A DNA stretch of 64,000 nt from NCBI RefSeq assembly GCF_008297955.1, contig NZ_VTPY01000001.1, positions 310,001 through 374,000 on the forward strand. Reading direction: 5' to 3'. The notes under the pieces were generated by a model that did not search any database, was not told where the DNA came from, and saw only the letters and a program-made list of their open reading frames with translations. The position numbers were made by a program, and so were the translations under genes. The DNA is from Billgrantia pellis (GTDB lineage Bacteria > Pseudomonadota > Gammaproteobacteria > Pseudomonadales > Halomonadaceae). Below, one piece after another: positions 39,520 through 48,141 of this stretch (the first letter of the stretch is position 1; each line of letters begins with the position of its first letter).

Positions 39520-40428
39520 TCAGCTGACGACGCGATTGCGTCCCTGATGCTTGGCGGCGTAAAGGCTGCGGTCGGCGCGAGCGATCAGGGCGTCGCGCGG
39601 CTCTCCTAGGCGATACTCGGCCAGGCCGATGCTGACGGTGATCTGGCCGGTTGCGATGCCAAAATCATGCTCGGCGATGGCTTGGCGAAGCCGATCGGCA
39701 AGGGGGTGGCTGGCCACCAGCGGCGTCAGTGGCATGACGACGGCGAACTCCTCGCCACCGAGACGGCCGATGATATCCTCCTGGCGCATCCGCTCGCGGC
39801 AGAGTCGGGCTAGCTCGCTCAATACCTGGTCGCCTTGCAGATGCCCCCAGGTGTCGTTGATTCGCTTGAAATAGTCCAGATCGAGCAGCAAGAGCGACAA
39901 TGGGGTGCCGTGGCGATGGCTCTTGGCGATCTCTTCGTTCAGCCGGATCAACAGTTTGCGCCGGTTCGCCAGTCCTGTCAGGTCATCGGTATCAGAGAGC
40001 CGGCGCAGACGCGCTTCCTCGATCATTTGCTCGGTGATATCGATCATCAGGCCATGCCACAACACACCGGTGGGGGCGTTCTCCGGTTGGGCACGCAGGG
40101 CCACCCAACAATGGCGGCGGCTCGACAGGCGCAGGCGAAATTTTGTGGCGATGGGAATGCCCCAGCGCGCCGAACGCTCGATGGCGGCCATCAAGCGTGG
40201 ATAATCCTCCTCATCGAGCCGGTCGAGCATATGCCGGGCGTCCCGGCCCAAGGCCTCTCGATCGATTCCAGGCAAACCGGTACCGCTACCGGCCAGGTAG
40301 GGGAAGTGCATGTGGCCTTGACGGTCACGATGGAACTGAAAGATGACACCGGGCAGGCGCTGTGTGAAGTCGCGCACGTCAACCGGCTCATTCAGACCCC
40401 TACCCGTCATGGCGTTTTCATCAGACAT
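39520..40428 (-). CDS. Diguanylate cyclase with PAS-like sensor
   Basis: 302 residues from ATG 40428. The N-terminal PAS-like domain (residues about 10-130) reads VIFQFHRDRQGHMHFPY and ends WHGLMIDITEQMIEEARL. The GGDEF domain has DTDDLTGLANRRKLLIRL and LLDLDYFKRINDTWGHLQGD. The active loop GGEEF is intact, with an inhibitory RQED (RxxD) site five residues upstream. It should make c-di-GMP and be product-inhibited. There is no signal or membrane helix, so it is cytoplasmic. It is probably monocistronic; the 220-base region upstream holds nothing else recognisable. Confidence 0.95.
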   Translation of the reverse strand: MSDENAMTGRGLNEPVDVRDFTQRLPGVIFQFHRDRQGHMHFPYLAGSGTGLPGIDREALGRDARHMLDRLDEEDYPRLMAAIERSARWGIPIATKFRLRLSSRRHCWVALRAQPENAPTGVLWHGLMIDITEQMIEEARLRRLSDTDDLTGLANRRKLLIRLNEEIAKSHRHGTPLSLLLLDLDYFKRINDTWGHLQGDQVLSELARLCRERMRQEDIIGRLGGEEFAVVMPLTPLVASHPLADRLRQAIAEHDFGIATGQITVSIGLAEYRLGEPRDALIARADRSLYAAKHQGRNRVVS

Positions 40429-40650
40429 GCGGGCGTCCTTTGTTCCCTGCTGCGTGCAGGCGCAATCCGCTTTTTTTGTCGGCTCAGTACGGTGTCGCAA
40501 CGTGCCATGGCTTTCGCTGGGAGCGGCCAGAGGTGAGTGCCGAGCCGTTGGGTAGCGCTAATATACGATGTTACAGGACGTAAATCACCTAGCTGTCGAT
40601 GTAGGAAATCAGCGACAACTCATGTAAGCGTCCATCATGTGAGCTATGGC

Positions 40651-41802
40651 TCAGCGGGGTGCGTCGTAGCGCGTCGGGCGTTTGCGCGAGAAAACCACTT
40701 GCCACAGCTGGATGTCCCGCGCGCGGAACGCGCCCGCACACACCGAGAGATAATAGCGGAACATGCGCCTGGTTCGCTCGCTGTAGCGATCGGCGATCTC
40801 CGGCCAGTGGACATCGAAATTGTCGCGCCAAGCCATCAGGGTCCGGTCGTAATCCGGGCCGAAGTTCTGCCAATCCTCCATCAGCAGCAAGCCCTCGCTG
40901 GCTTCGGCGATATGCCGGGCGGAGGGCAGCACTCCATTGGGGAAGATGTAGCGATCGATCCAGGGGTCGACGCTGATTTCCGAGTTGTTCGAGCCTATCG
41001 TGTGCAGAAGAAACAAGCCGTTCTCGGCAAGCACGTGCTCGATGGTTTCGAAGTAGGCGGAATAGTTGCGATGGCCGACGTGTTCGAACATGCCAATGGA
41101 AACGATGCGGTCAAAGCAGCCCTCCAGATCGCGGTAGTCCTTGAGCTCTATCTCGACCGGCAGGCCGGCGCAGCGCTGTCGGGCGAGTTCCGCTTGCTCG
41201 CGAGAGATCGTGATGCCGGTGACGGCGACGCCATGACGCCGCGCTGCGTACTCGGCGAAACTGCCCCAACCGCAGCCGATATCCAACACGCGCATGCCGG
41301 GGTGCAAATCCAGCTTGCGGCAGGCCAGCTCCAGCTTGGCCAGTTGGGCGTCGTGCAGGTTATCGGCCTGCTTCCAGTAGCCACACGAGTAACACATGGT
41401 GGGGTCCAGCATACGCTCGAAAAGGTCGTTGCCGAGGTCGTAGTGGGCCTCGCCGACAATGTAGGCGCGCGCCTTGCTCTGCAGGTTGATCAATCCGGCC
41501 TGAAGGCGATACATCAGGCGGTCGGATGCAGGACGGGCTCGTTCGCCCAGGCCATGCGCCAGGAGACGGCAAGCCAGTTCGTCGATGTGCTCGCACTCCC
41601 ACCAGCCATCCATGTAGGACTCGCCGAGTCCCAGAGAACCCTGTCGAAGGATGCGCGAACAGAAGTCGGGGTGGAAAATCTGCGGGTCCCAGGGGGCGTC
41701 GCCGTTGAGTGTCACGCCCGAGCCGGCCAGCAACGATTCGAGAACGCGTCGTGCGCGGCTGTCGGGCAGGGCAATGGGGCCAATGCGTTGTTCGCTGGTC
41801 AT
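40651..41802 (-). CDS. cfa: Cyclopropane-fatty-acyl-phospholipid synthase
   Basis: 383 residues, the usual length. It methylenates unsaturated phospholipid chains with S-adenosylmethionine. LGLGESYMDGWWECEHIDEL is the N-terminal domain signature. YDLGNDLFERMLDPTMCYSC and GMRVLDIGCGWGSFAEYAA (SAM-binding) follow. SIGMFEHVGHRNYSAYF and WQNFGPDYDRTLMAW are conserved catalytic-region motifs. ATG 41802 has GGGAGGA upstream. It is divergent from pyrF. In many bacteria cfa is stationary-phase regulated; no such signal is proven here. Confidence 0.95.
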   Translation of the reverse strand: MTSEQRIGPIALPDSRARRVLESLLAGSGVTLNGDAPWDPQIFHPDFCSRILRQGSLGLGESYMDGWWECEHIDELACRLLAHGLGERARPASDRLMYRLQAGLINLQSKARAYIVGEAHYDLGNDLFERMLDPTMCYSCGYWKQADNLHDAQLAKLELACRKLDLHPGMRVLDIGCGWGSFAEYAARRHGVAVTGITISREQAELARQRCAGLPVEIELKDYRDLEGCFDRIVSIGMFEHVGHRNYSAYFETIEHVLAENGLFLLHTIGSNNSEISVDPWIDRYIFPNGVLPSARHIAEASEGLLLMEDWQNFGPDYDRTLMAWRDNFDVHWPEIADRYSERTRRMFRYYLSVCAGAFRARDIQLWQVVFSRKRPTRYDAPR

Positions 41803-42021
41803 GGAGTCCTCCCGGTCCATCGATTCAAGCCGTGGCAGTGCCATTGTGAGGTTGTGCTTGTGTCTTTCGCCTGAAGGTCGTGTGACGTGTTGCGCACGAT
41901 GCGATGCGCAATGTAAGGAAGTACTGGGTAGAGGATAGACCAGGCTCGCGGGAACGGTTAGGCGCGAGGGGCTGGTATACTAACGGCCATCCCTTCACTG
42001 TCACGACGGAGCCCTGCAAAC

Positions 42022-42723
42022 GTGTCCATCGACTCGCCGTTGATCATCGCCCTGGACTATCCCTCACTTGATGCTGCGCTGTGCCTGGCCGACCGGCTCG
42101 ACCCGGCCCGCTGCCGGGTCAAGGTGGGCAAGGAACTCTTCACCCGCAGCGGTCCCGAGGTGATCGAGGCGCTCCATGGCCGGGGGTTCGAGGTGTTCCT
42201 GGATCTCAAGTTTCACGACATACCCAACACCGTGGCCGGTGCCGTCCAGGCGGCCGCCGAGCAGGGGGTGTGGATGGTCAATGTGCACGCCGGGGGCGGT
42301 CGGCGCATGATGGAGGCGGCGCGTGAGCGGCTGGAGCATCACGGCCTCAAGACTCACTTGATCGCCGTGACCGTACTGACCAGCATGGAGGCGGGAGACC
42401 TGGCCGAGGTCGGTATTGCCGAACCGCCCGCTTCTCAGGTAGAGCGACTGGCTCGGCTGGCGCAGGAAAGCGGCATGCATGGTGTGGTCTGCTCGGCCCA
42501 GGAGTCGTCGCGCCTGAGGGAGCTTTGCGGAGAGGCCTTTCTCAAGGTCACGCCGGGCATACGCCCGAGAAGCGCCGAACAGGGCGATCAGCGGCGTGTG
42601 ATGAGCCCGGCTGATGCCATGGCTGCCGGCAGCACGCATCTGGTGATCGGACGCCCCGTGACACGGGCTGAAGACCCCATGGCCGCGCTGGAGACCCTCC
42701 AGCGGGAGCTGACCCTGGCCTGA
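42022..42723 (+). CDS. pyrF: Orotidine 5'-phosphate decarboxylase
   Basis: 233 residues. It makes UMP in the last step of pyrimidine synthesis. [20 protein letters not shown] opens it. [19 protein letters not shown] and [17 protein letters not shown] (catalytic D-K-D) are diagnostic. [20 protein letters not shown] and [16 protein letters not shown] form the phosphate site. It starts at GTG 42022. A TATACT -10 box lies at 41976-41981. It is convergent with lapB, with a 4-base gap. Confidence 0.97.
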   Translation: MSIDSPLIIALDYPSLDAALCLADRLDPARCRVKVGKELFTRSGPEVIEALHGRGFEVFLDLKFHDIPNTVAGAVQAAAEQGVWMVNVHAGGGRRMMEAARERLEHHGLKTHLIAVTVLTSMEAGDLAEVGIAEPPASQVERLARLAQESGMHGVVCSAQESSRLRELCGEAFLKVTPGIRPRSAEQGDQRRVMSPADAMAAGSTHLVIGRPVTRAEDPMAALETLQRELTLA

Positions 42724-42727
42724 TCGT

Positions 42728-43915
42728 TCATTCGCCTTCGATGCCGGTGATGGGACGGGTGGTGCCCCAGCTACGGCAGCGGGGGCACTGCCAATGCAGC
42801 GGTTGGCCGGCAAAGCCGCAGCGATGACAGCGGTGCCGCGGACGAGCTGCAAGCAGGGTGTGGGTGTGCTGCTTGAGCAGCAGTATCCGGCTGTCGGGCT
42901 CGCCGCGCTCGAGCTGTTGATGGCGATAGAGGTCCAGGAGGTAGTCGAGCGCGCCCAGGCTCGGCGCCCGGTTGAGCTGCTCGCTGACCAGTTCGATGGC
43001 GGCCCTGAGCCCTTGGCGCTTGCGCTGGGTTTCGGCCAACATGATGATCAGGCTGGTCACGTGAGCGCGCGCCAGCAGGTCTTCCAGACAGGTCACCAGG
43101 CCACTTTCGTCGTCCAGCATGCGAAAGGCGTGTTGAAGCGGTTCCAGCACGATCGGCATGAAGTCCAGATCCTGCTCGGGGATACGCATCAGGGTGCGAA
43201 TGGCGTCGCGGTAATGCCCGGTATCCTGAGCCAGCGCTGCCAGCAGCAGGTTGGCCCGGACGCAGCGTGGATCGATGGAGAGGGCGCGTCGGAGGTGCTT
43301 GCGTGCCAGGCCGGGGCTGGCCGAGTGGCGCTCTTGGTCGGCCAGTTCGCAAAGCCAATGGGCGGCTGCCCGGCGGATGTCTTCGTGCTCGCGAATCAGG
43401 CTGGGGTAGGCCACGTCGAAGGCGGCTTGCCATTCTTTCTCCCGATCGAGCAGGTCGGCCAACAGCCGCTTCGCGGCGTGGCGGATATCGTCGTGGGCGG
43501 AGTCGCGAATCAGCTGTTGCAGCAGCCGCTCAGCGCGATCGAACAGGCCAAGGTGCAGGAAGTCGCGGGAGAGCTCGAGCTGAACCCGATCGCTCTGTAG
43601 CGCCGTCAGGGTTGGCCGGGCCAGCAGGTTCTGGTGGATCTTGACGGCCCGATCGGCTTCGCCGCGGGTACGGAACAGGTTGCCCAGCGTGATATGGGTA
43701 TCGATGGTTTCGCTGTTGACTTCCAGCGCGCCGACGAACGTCTCGATGGCGCGGTCGGGCTGCTCGTTGAGCAGATAGTTCAGGCCGACGAAATAATCCC
43801 GCGACAGCGTATTGGGTGGCGCGGGGCTTCTGTCACCCTGACGCTCGCGGCGGCCTAGCCACCAGCCGATGGCGATGGCCGCCACCAGCAGGATTAGCAG
43901 CAGGGCATCGGGCAT
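42728..43915 (-). CDS. lapB: LapB, LPS assembly protein B
   Basis: 395 residues. One N-terminal membrane helix (ALLLILLVAAIAIGWWLG) is followed by about nine TPR units (DYFVGLNYLLNEQPDRAIET, HITLGNLFRTRGEADRAVKI). The C-terminal rubredoxin-like metal knuckle is HRCHRCGFAGQPLHWQCPRC. LapB (YciM) adapts LpxC for degradation by FtsH and so balances LPS and phospholipid synthesis. It lies immediately after lapA, with no gap, as in E. coli. Confidence 0.96.
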   Translation of the reverse strand: MPDALLLILLVAAIAIGWWLGRRERQGDRSPAPPNTLSRDYFVGLNYLLNEQPDRAIETFVGALEVNSETIDTHITLGNLFRTRGEADRAVKIHQNLLARPTLTALQSDRVQLELSRDFLHLGLFDRAERLLQQLIRDSAHDDIRHAAKRLLADLLDREKEWQAAFDVAYPSLIREHEDIRRAAAHWLCELADQERHSASPGLARKHLRRALSIDPRCVRANLLLAALAQDTGHYRDAIRTLMRIPEQDLDFMPIVLEPLQHAFRMLDDESGLVTCLEDLLARAHVTSLIIMLAETQRKRQGLRAAIELVSEQLNRAPSLGALDYLLDLYRHQQLERGEPDSRILLLKQHTHTLLAARPRHRCHRCGFAGQPLHWQCPRCRSWGTTRPITGIEGE

Positions 43916-44221
43916 CTAGGGCAATTCCTTGAGCTCCTGAACGCGCAGACGGTCGAGTTCCTTGCGCTGTTGCCGATTGAGGCGCTGCGCGCGCGCGAGT
44001 GCGGTGCGTAGCCGAAGCCAAACCCCGGTCATCGCCAGCATGCCGAGCAGGACGCCGCAGACCAGCGCTGCCAGGAGCCAGACGGAAAGCGATACTGCCG
44101 GCAGTTCCCACCAGATCAGGTTGAGCGGCACCGTCTGCTGGTTGTTGACTGCGAACAGGATACCGACCAGCAGCACTGCCAGCAGTATGATGGCCAGGAT
44201 CAGGCCTTTGAGCCAACGCAT
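43916..44221 (-). CDS. lapA: LapA, LPS assembly protein A
   Basis: 101 residues. Two hydrophobic helices, LKGLILAIILLAVLLVGILF and LSVWLLAALVCGVLLGMLAM, are joined by NNQQTVPLNLIWWELPAV. A coiled basic tail follows (ARAQRLNRQQRKELDRLR). This is the LapA (YciS) layout, the small inner-membrane partner of LapB. It is downstream of ihfB by 30 bases and abuts lapB. Confidence 0.94.
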   Translation of the reverse strand: MRWLKGLILAIILLAVLLVGILFAVNNQQTVPLNLIWWELPAVSLSVWLLAALVCGVLLGMLAMTGVWLRLRTALARAQRLNRQQRKELDRLRVQELKELP

Positions 44222-44251
44222 GTGTTTCTATCCCTTGTGAATGAAATGACA

Positions 44252-44548
44252 TTAATAGCCGAGGGCGCGGCTGGCATTGACCTGCTCGCGTAGCTCCTTG
44301 CCGGGCTTGAAGTGTGGCACGAACTTGCCATCGAGCGCGACCGGTTCGCCGGTCTTCGGGTTGCGGCCGACCCTAGGCTCCCGGTAGTGCAGGGAGAAGC
44401 TGCCGAACCCACGGATTTCGACCCTGCCCCCGTCGGCCAGGGTATCCGTGATGTCATCGAGGATCAGGCGAACCGCAGATTCGACTTCCTTGATCGATAG
44501 TTCCGGCTGTCGCATGGCGATCTGTTCGATCAGTTCGGATTTGGTCAT
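44252..44548 (-). CDS. ihfB: Integration host factor subunit beta
   Basis: 98 residues, the usual size. [18 protein letters not shown] opens it. [20 protein letters not shown] and [20 protein letters not shown] form the beta-arm that binds and bends DNA. With IhfA it bends DNA at promoters, att sites and replication origins. Here it leads ihfB-lapA-lapB. The rpsA gene that precedes ihfB in many gammaproteobacteria is absent; sdhE lies divergently instead. Confidence 0.97.
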   Translation of the reverse strand: MTKSELIEQIAMRQPELSIKEVESAVRLILDDITDTLADGGRVEIRGFGSFSLHYREPRVGRNPKTGEPVALDGKFVPHFKPGKELREQVNASRALGY

Positions 44549-44752
44549 CAGTCATCTCCAGGCGGTACCCGGTCCGGTGGGACCTGGGTGGGCAGCGTTC
44601 TTCTTGTCTCGTCAGCATACTGCTCAAACCGAGATAAAACAACGCACTACGACCATGGTCAAGAAAATCGGACAAAGCGCCCTCAGGCGCTGCTCGCCGT
44701 TGACGGCTCCGGTATACTGGGCACACATTCATTCGCACCATCGAGGCCGACG

Positions 44753-45046
44753 TTGAGCGAAGCGACCATCACCGACGCAGCAGCCCTGCGCAAGCGGCTT
44801 TATTGGCATTCCCGCCGGGGGATGTGGGAACTCGACCTGCTGCTGATCCCCTTTCTCGAACATTGTTATGATGGGCTTGGCGCCGAGGACCAGGCGGCCT
44901 ACCGCGCCCTGATCGAGGGCGAGGATCAGGATCTGTTCGCCTGGCTGATGCAGCGCGAGCCCGCCGCACCCCCATTTCGTCGTATCGTGGCGCTGATTCA
45001 GGCACATGCAGAGAACGCCGACAACGATCCGCGTCGTCCCATCTAG
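44753..45046 (+). CDS. sdhE: FAD assembly factor SdhE
   Basis: 97 residues from TTG 44753, with GAGG upstream. LRKRLYWHSRRGMWELDLLL contains the RGM(W/L)E(L/T)D motif that defines SdhE. PFLEHCYDGLGAEDQAAYRA and DLFAWLMQREPA complete the family pattern. It helps attach FAD to succinate dehydrogenase. The frame is open further upstream to 44588, but the motif and a -10 box at 44713-44718 (TATACT) support the later start. The following YgfX-like gene overlaps its end. Confidence 0.92.
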   Translation: MSEATITDAAALRKRLYWHSRRGMWELDLLLIPFLEHCYDGLGAEDQAAYRALIEGEDQDLFAWLMQREPAAPPFRRIVALIQAHAENADNDPRRPI

Positions 45047-45404
45047 ACTATCGGCCTGGTGCCAATCGCTATTGGCCCTGGTCATCGTGGGCACGCTGGC
45101 GGGTTACGCGTCGACCTGGTTGCTGGGTTTGGGGGTGGTCTGGCTAGTGACGCTGAACGTTTGGCTGCGGCGCAGGCAGCTTTCCGGCGAGTTGCGCCTA
45201 GTGCCGCAGCCCGACACTGGCTGGCGCTGGCTCTGGCGGCCGGATGGAGAGAGCGAGCTGCAGCCAGTCACGCTGCGCTGCATCTATCTGGGGCCGTGGC
45301 TGATGGGGTTGGTGGTGGATGGGCGTTCGCTGTGGCTATGGCCCGATAGCGCGCCGAGCGAAGCGCTGCGACAGCTGCGCCGCGCGCTGATTCGGGTCTC
45401 CTGA
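45006..45404 (+). CDS. YgfX-like membrane protein
   Basis: 132 residues. Two hydrophobic helices (SLLALVIVGTLAGYASTWLL, GLGVVWLVTLNVWLRRR) are followed by a small soluble domain (LRLVPQPDTGWRWLWRPDGE, LMGLVVDGRSLWLWPDS). This is the YgfX/CptA shape, and it overlaps the sdhE 3' end by 41 bases, the conserved sdhE-ygfX arrangement. YgfX was reported to act with SdhE and to affect cell shape in E. coli; its role here is not known. The ATG at 45006 lies within sdhE. Confidence 0.8.
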   Translation: MQRTPTTIRVVPSRLSAWCQSLLALVIVGTLAGYASTWLLGLGVVWLVTLNVWLRRRQLSGELRLVPQPDTGWRWLWRPDGESELQPVTLRCIYLGPWLMGLVVDGRSLWLWPDSAPSEALRQLRRALIRVS

Positions 45405-45431
45405 GCCGTGGGGTGGCGTGAGCGCCTCCGA

Positions 45432-47024
45432 CTATCCGGCGGCAGGCCCCAGATCGGCGAGATGCCATCGTGAAGGGTGGGGCGGCTGTCCGCTCTCGCG
45501 GTGGTGCGGGCACTCGGGGTTGTAATGCAGCCCCCGCGACTCGCGTCGTGTGCGAGCGGCCCTGACCGTCAGTCGGGCGAGTCTCAGTGCGTGCCACAGG
45601 CTGGCCAGTATCGCGCTGGGTGCTGCCTCCGGCATGATGGCCGCCACTTCACGGCTCAGTGCTTCCAGCTCGCGAGCCGCGGCGTCGAGCCCGGCATCGC
45701 GGCGCACGATCGCCACATGGCGGCTCATCGTATCCCGCAGGCACAAGCGCCACTCGCGGAGGCGCTGGGCGTCGACGTGGCGCTCACCGGTCCAAGGCGA
45801 TGCCAGGGGGGGGGAATCCAAGGGCTCCGCTTGGGCCAGGCGCGCCGCACAGCTGCGGGCAAACACCAGGCACTCCAGCAACGAATTGCTGGCCATGCGG
45901 TTGGCGCCGTGCAGCCCCGTGCAGGCGACCTCGCCGATGGCGTAGAGGCGCGGGACGCTTGAGCTGCCGTCGAGATTCGTTGCCACGCCGCCGCAGCTAT
46001 AGTGCGCGGCGGGTACAACCGGAATGGGCTGGCGCGTGATGTCGAGGCCACGTGTCAGGCAGTGGGCATGAATGGTGGGGAAGTGATGACGGATGGCCGC
46101 TTCCCCCAGATGCTGGATATCCAGCCACACGTGGGGGGAACCGGTGCGCTGCATTTCGGCGTCGATGGCGCGTGCCACGATATCGCGCGGAGCGAGTTCG
46201 GCGCGTTCGTCCCGCTCGAGCATGAAGCGATGGCCATCGGTGCTCAGCAACCTGCCGCCTTCGCCGCGTACCGCCTCGCTGATCAGAAAGGGCGGTCCCT
46301 CCGGATCGTAGAGGCACGTGGGGTGAAACTGCTGGAACTCCAGATTCATCAGTTCGGCGCCCAGCTCGGCGGCCATTGTCATGCCTTCGCCACTGGCAGG
46401 GTGCGGGCTGGTGGTATGACGATACAGCCCACTGGCACCACCGGTGGCCAGAACGGTATCGTGGGCCACGAGTTCCTGGGGACGTTCCTGTTCGTCCAGG
46501 CAGCGGACGCCCCGACAGTTTCCCTCGGCATCGCCCAACAGACCGATGACGGTGAGATCGTCGCGGATGGCAATGGACGGGTGCGCCATGGCATGGCGCT
46601 TCAGCGTGTCGAGCACGGCGCGCCCGGTGGCGTCTTCGGCATGAATGATGCGGCGCGCCCCGTGTCCCCCTTCACGTGTCAGATGATAGGGGTAGCTGGC
46701 GGTGGGGCTGGGGTCGCGTGTGAACGGCACCCCCAGGGACAATAGCCATTCGATGGCCGAGGGGCCCTGCTCGACGGTGAAGCGGACTGCACGCTCATCG
46801 CATAGCCCATCACCGGCCACCAGTGTGTCCGCTACATGAGCCTCGACGTCGTCTTGGGGAGAGAGTACCGCAGCGATGCCGCCCTGTGCCCAACGGCTGG
46901 CGCCCTGATCGTCGCTGGCGGGACGTACCAATGTCACATGCCGGCTGGCGGCCACGTGAAGCGCCAGGGTCAGGCCGGCTACGCCACCGCCGACAACCAG
47001 TACGTCATGTTCGCTACGGGGCAT
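45432..47024 (-). CDS. nadB: L-aspartate oxidase
   Basis: 530 residues. It oxidises aspartate to iminoaspartate, the first step of NAD synthesis. The FAD-binding start is HDVLVVGGGVAGLTLALHVA. GASRWAQGGIAAVLSPQDD, EGGHGARRIIHAEDATGRAV, LEFQQFHPTCLYDPEGPPF, and PAAHYSCGGVATNLDGSSSV are diagnostic. ATG 47024 has AAGG upstream; an earlier start at 47054 is less likely. It is convergent with ygfX. Confidence 0.97.
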   Translation of the reverse strand: MPRSEHDVLVVGGGVAGLTLALHVAASRHVTLVRPASDDQGASRWAQGGIAAVLSPQDDVEAHVADTLVAGDGLCDERAVRFTVEQGPSAIEWLLSLGVPFTRDPSPTASYPYHLTREGGHGARRIIHAEDATGRAVLDTLKRHAMAHPSIAIRDDLTVIGLLGDAEGNCRGVRCLDEQERPQELVAHDTVLATGGASGLYRHTTSPHPASGEGMTMAAELGAELMNLEFQQFHPTCLYDPEGPPFLISEAVRGEGGRLLSTDGHRFMLERDERAELAPRDIVARAIDAEMQRTGSPHVWLDIQHLGEAAIRHHFPTIHAHCLTRGLDITRQPIPVVPAAHYSCGGVATNLDGSSSVPRLYAIGEVACTGLHGANRMASNSLLECLVFARSCAARLAQAEPLDSPPLASPWTGERHVDAQRLREWRLCLRDTMSRHVAIVRRDAGLDAAARELEALSREVAAIMPEAAPSAILASLWHALRLARLTVRAARTRRESRGLHYNPECPHHRESGQPPHPSRWHLADLGPAAG

Positions 47025-47108
47025 GGTGGACCTTCTCGCTGAAGCGGGTGGCATCGGCTGGCTTGGCTCGAAAGTTCCGCGGAGAAAAGGTCAGGCTGGC
47101 AAGGCGCC

Positions 47109-47195
47109 TGGTGCCCGGAGCCGGGCTCGAACCGGCACGGTGTTACCACCGAGAGATTTTAAGTCTCTTGCGTCTACCAATTTCGCCATCCGGGC
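47109..47195 (-). tRNA. tRNA-Leu(TAA)
   Basis: Reading on the minus strand, the acceptor GCCCGGA pairs with TCCGGGC, and the gene ends CACCA with an encoded CCA. The anticodon loop reads CTTAAAA (anticodon TAA), and the variable arm is long, as in tRNA-Leu. It is the third of three tRNAs after pgsA, in the classic Gly-Cys-Leu order. Confidence 0.97.
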
Positions 47196-47232
47196 GGCAC
47201 GGTTTCGAGCAGGCAGCTGAAGGGACATGAAA

Positions 47233-47306
47233 TGGAGGCTGGAGTCGGAATCGAACCGGCGTACACGGAGTTGCAGTCCGCTGCATAACCACTCTGCCAT
47301 CCAGCC
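47233..47306 (-). tRNA. tRNA-Cys(GCA)
   Basis: The acceptor arms GGCTGGA and TCCAGCC pair, followed by discriminator T and an encoded CCA. The anticodon loop is CTGCAAC (anticodon GCA). The T-arm GGTTCGATTCC is standard. It is the middle gene of the tRNA trio. Confidence 0.97.
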
Positions 47307-47386
47307 TCAGGGAGTCGTTCTGGCGAGCACCAGATTCGATCGGCATACCGACCGTTATCCTGGTCTCTCGCATCGCGACTCGAGTC

Positions 47387-47461
47387 TGGAGCGGGAAACG
47401 AGATTCGAACTCGCGACCCTCGCCTTGGCAAGGCGATGCTCTACCACTGAGCTATTCCCGC
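47387..47461 (-). tRNA. tRNA-Gly(GCC)
   Basis: The acceptor arms GCGGGAA and TTCCCGC pair, followed by discriminator T and an encoded CCA. The D-arm is TAGCTCAGTGGTAGAGCA. The anticodon loop TTGCCAA gives anticodon GCC. It is the first tRNA after pgsA. Confidence 0.97.
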
Positions 47462-47524
47462 TCGACTCGAGTGCGAATTATACGGATAAGCTGGTGTGTG
47501 TCAATCACTTGTTGGCGTTCGAGA

Positions 47525-48073
47525 CTACATGGAACGGCTCAGATGGGGCCAGGCGGCCCGCAGGTAGAGTGCCATGGACCACAGCGTGAGGAGCGCGGCG
47601 ACATGCAGGGTCGCGACGCCGACCAGGGCCAGCGGCGTGCCGGGGGCGAAGGCCAGCAACAGCAGCAGCGCGACCATCTGCAGGGTAGTCTTCACCTTGC
47701 CCAGCCACGAGACGGCAACGTTGCCTCGCTTGCCCATTTCGGCCATCCATTCGCGCAGTGCCGAGATCACGATCTCGCGCCCGATGATCACCAGTGCCGG
47801 TAGCGTCAACCATATGCTATCGAAGCGCTCGATCAGCAGGGCCAGGGCGACGGCAACCATGACCTTGTCCGCCACCGGGTCGAGAAAGGCACCGAAGGGG
47901 GTGGACTGGTTCCACAGCCGCGCCAGGTAACCGTCGAGCCAGTCGGTCACTGCGGCCAGGGCGAAAAGCCCTGCCGCCACGGGTAGGCTCCAGGCATAGG
48001 GAAGATAGAAGAACACCACCAGCAGCGGGATGAAGGCGATTCTTGCCAGCGTCAGGAGGTTGGGGATGTTCAT
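47525..48073 (-). CDS. pgsA: CDP-diacylglycerol-glycerol-3-phosphate 3-phosphatidyltransferase
   Basis: 182 residues with four to five membrane helices. It makes phosphatidylglycerophosphate. [20 protein letters not shown] opens it. The CDP-alcohol phosphotransferase motif is [27 protein letters not shown] (D-G-x2-A-R-x8-G-x3-D-x3-D). ATG 48073 is the family start. It follows uvrC by 68 bases in the conserved gacA-uvrC-pgsA-tRNA block. Confidence 0.97.
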   Translation of the reverse strand: MNIPNLLTLARIAFIPLLVVFFYLPYAWSLPVAAGLFALAAVTDWLDGYLARLWNQSTPFGAFLDPVADKVMVAVALALLIERFDSIWLTLPALVIIGREIVISALREWMAEMGKRGNVAVSWLGKVKTTLQMVALLLLLAFAPGTPLALVGVATLHVAALLTLWSMALYLRAAWPHLSRSM

Positions 48074-48141
48074 TGAGGGGAGATCCTTGCCTGGGGGGTC
48101 TGGTTGCCGAAGGGCTTCCATTCTATCGAGAGCTGTCGCCT

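Noticed and set aside
40537..41874. 445-codon frame antisense to cfa
   Set aside because: The cyclopropane synthase on the minus strand is certain; the plus-strand frame is its shadow.
47109..47461. Second possible integration site at the tRNA trio
   Set aside because: All three tRNAs are intact and flanked by the expected host genes; no integrase or phage gene is next to them.
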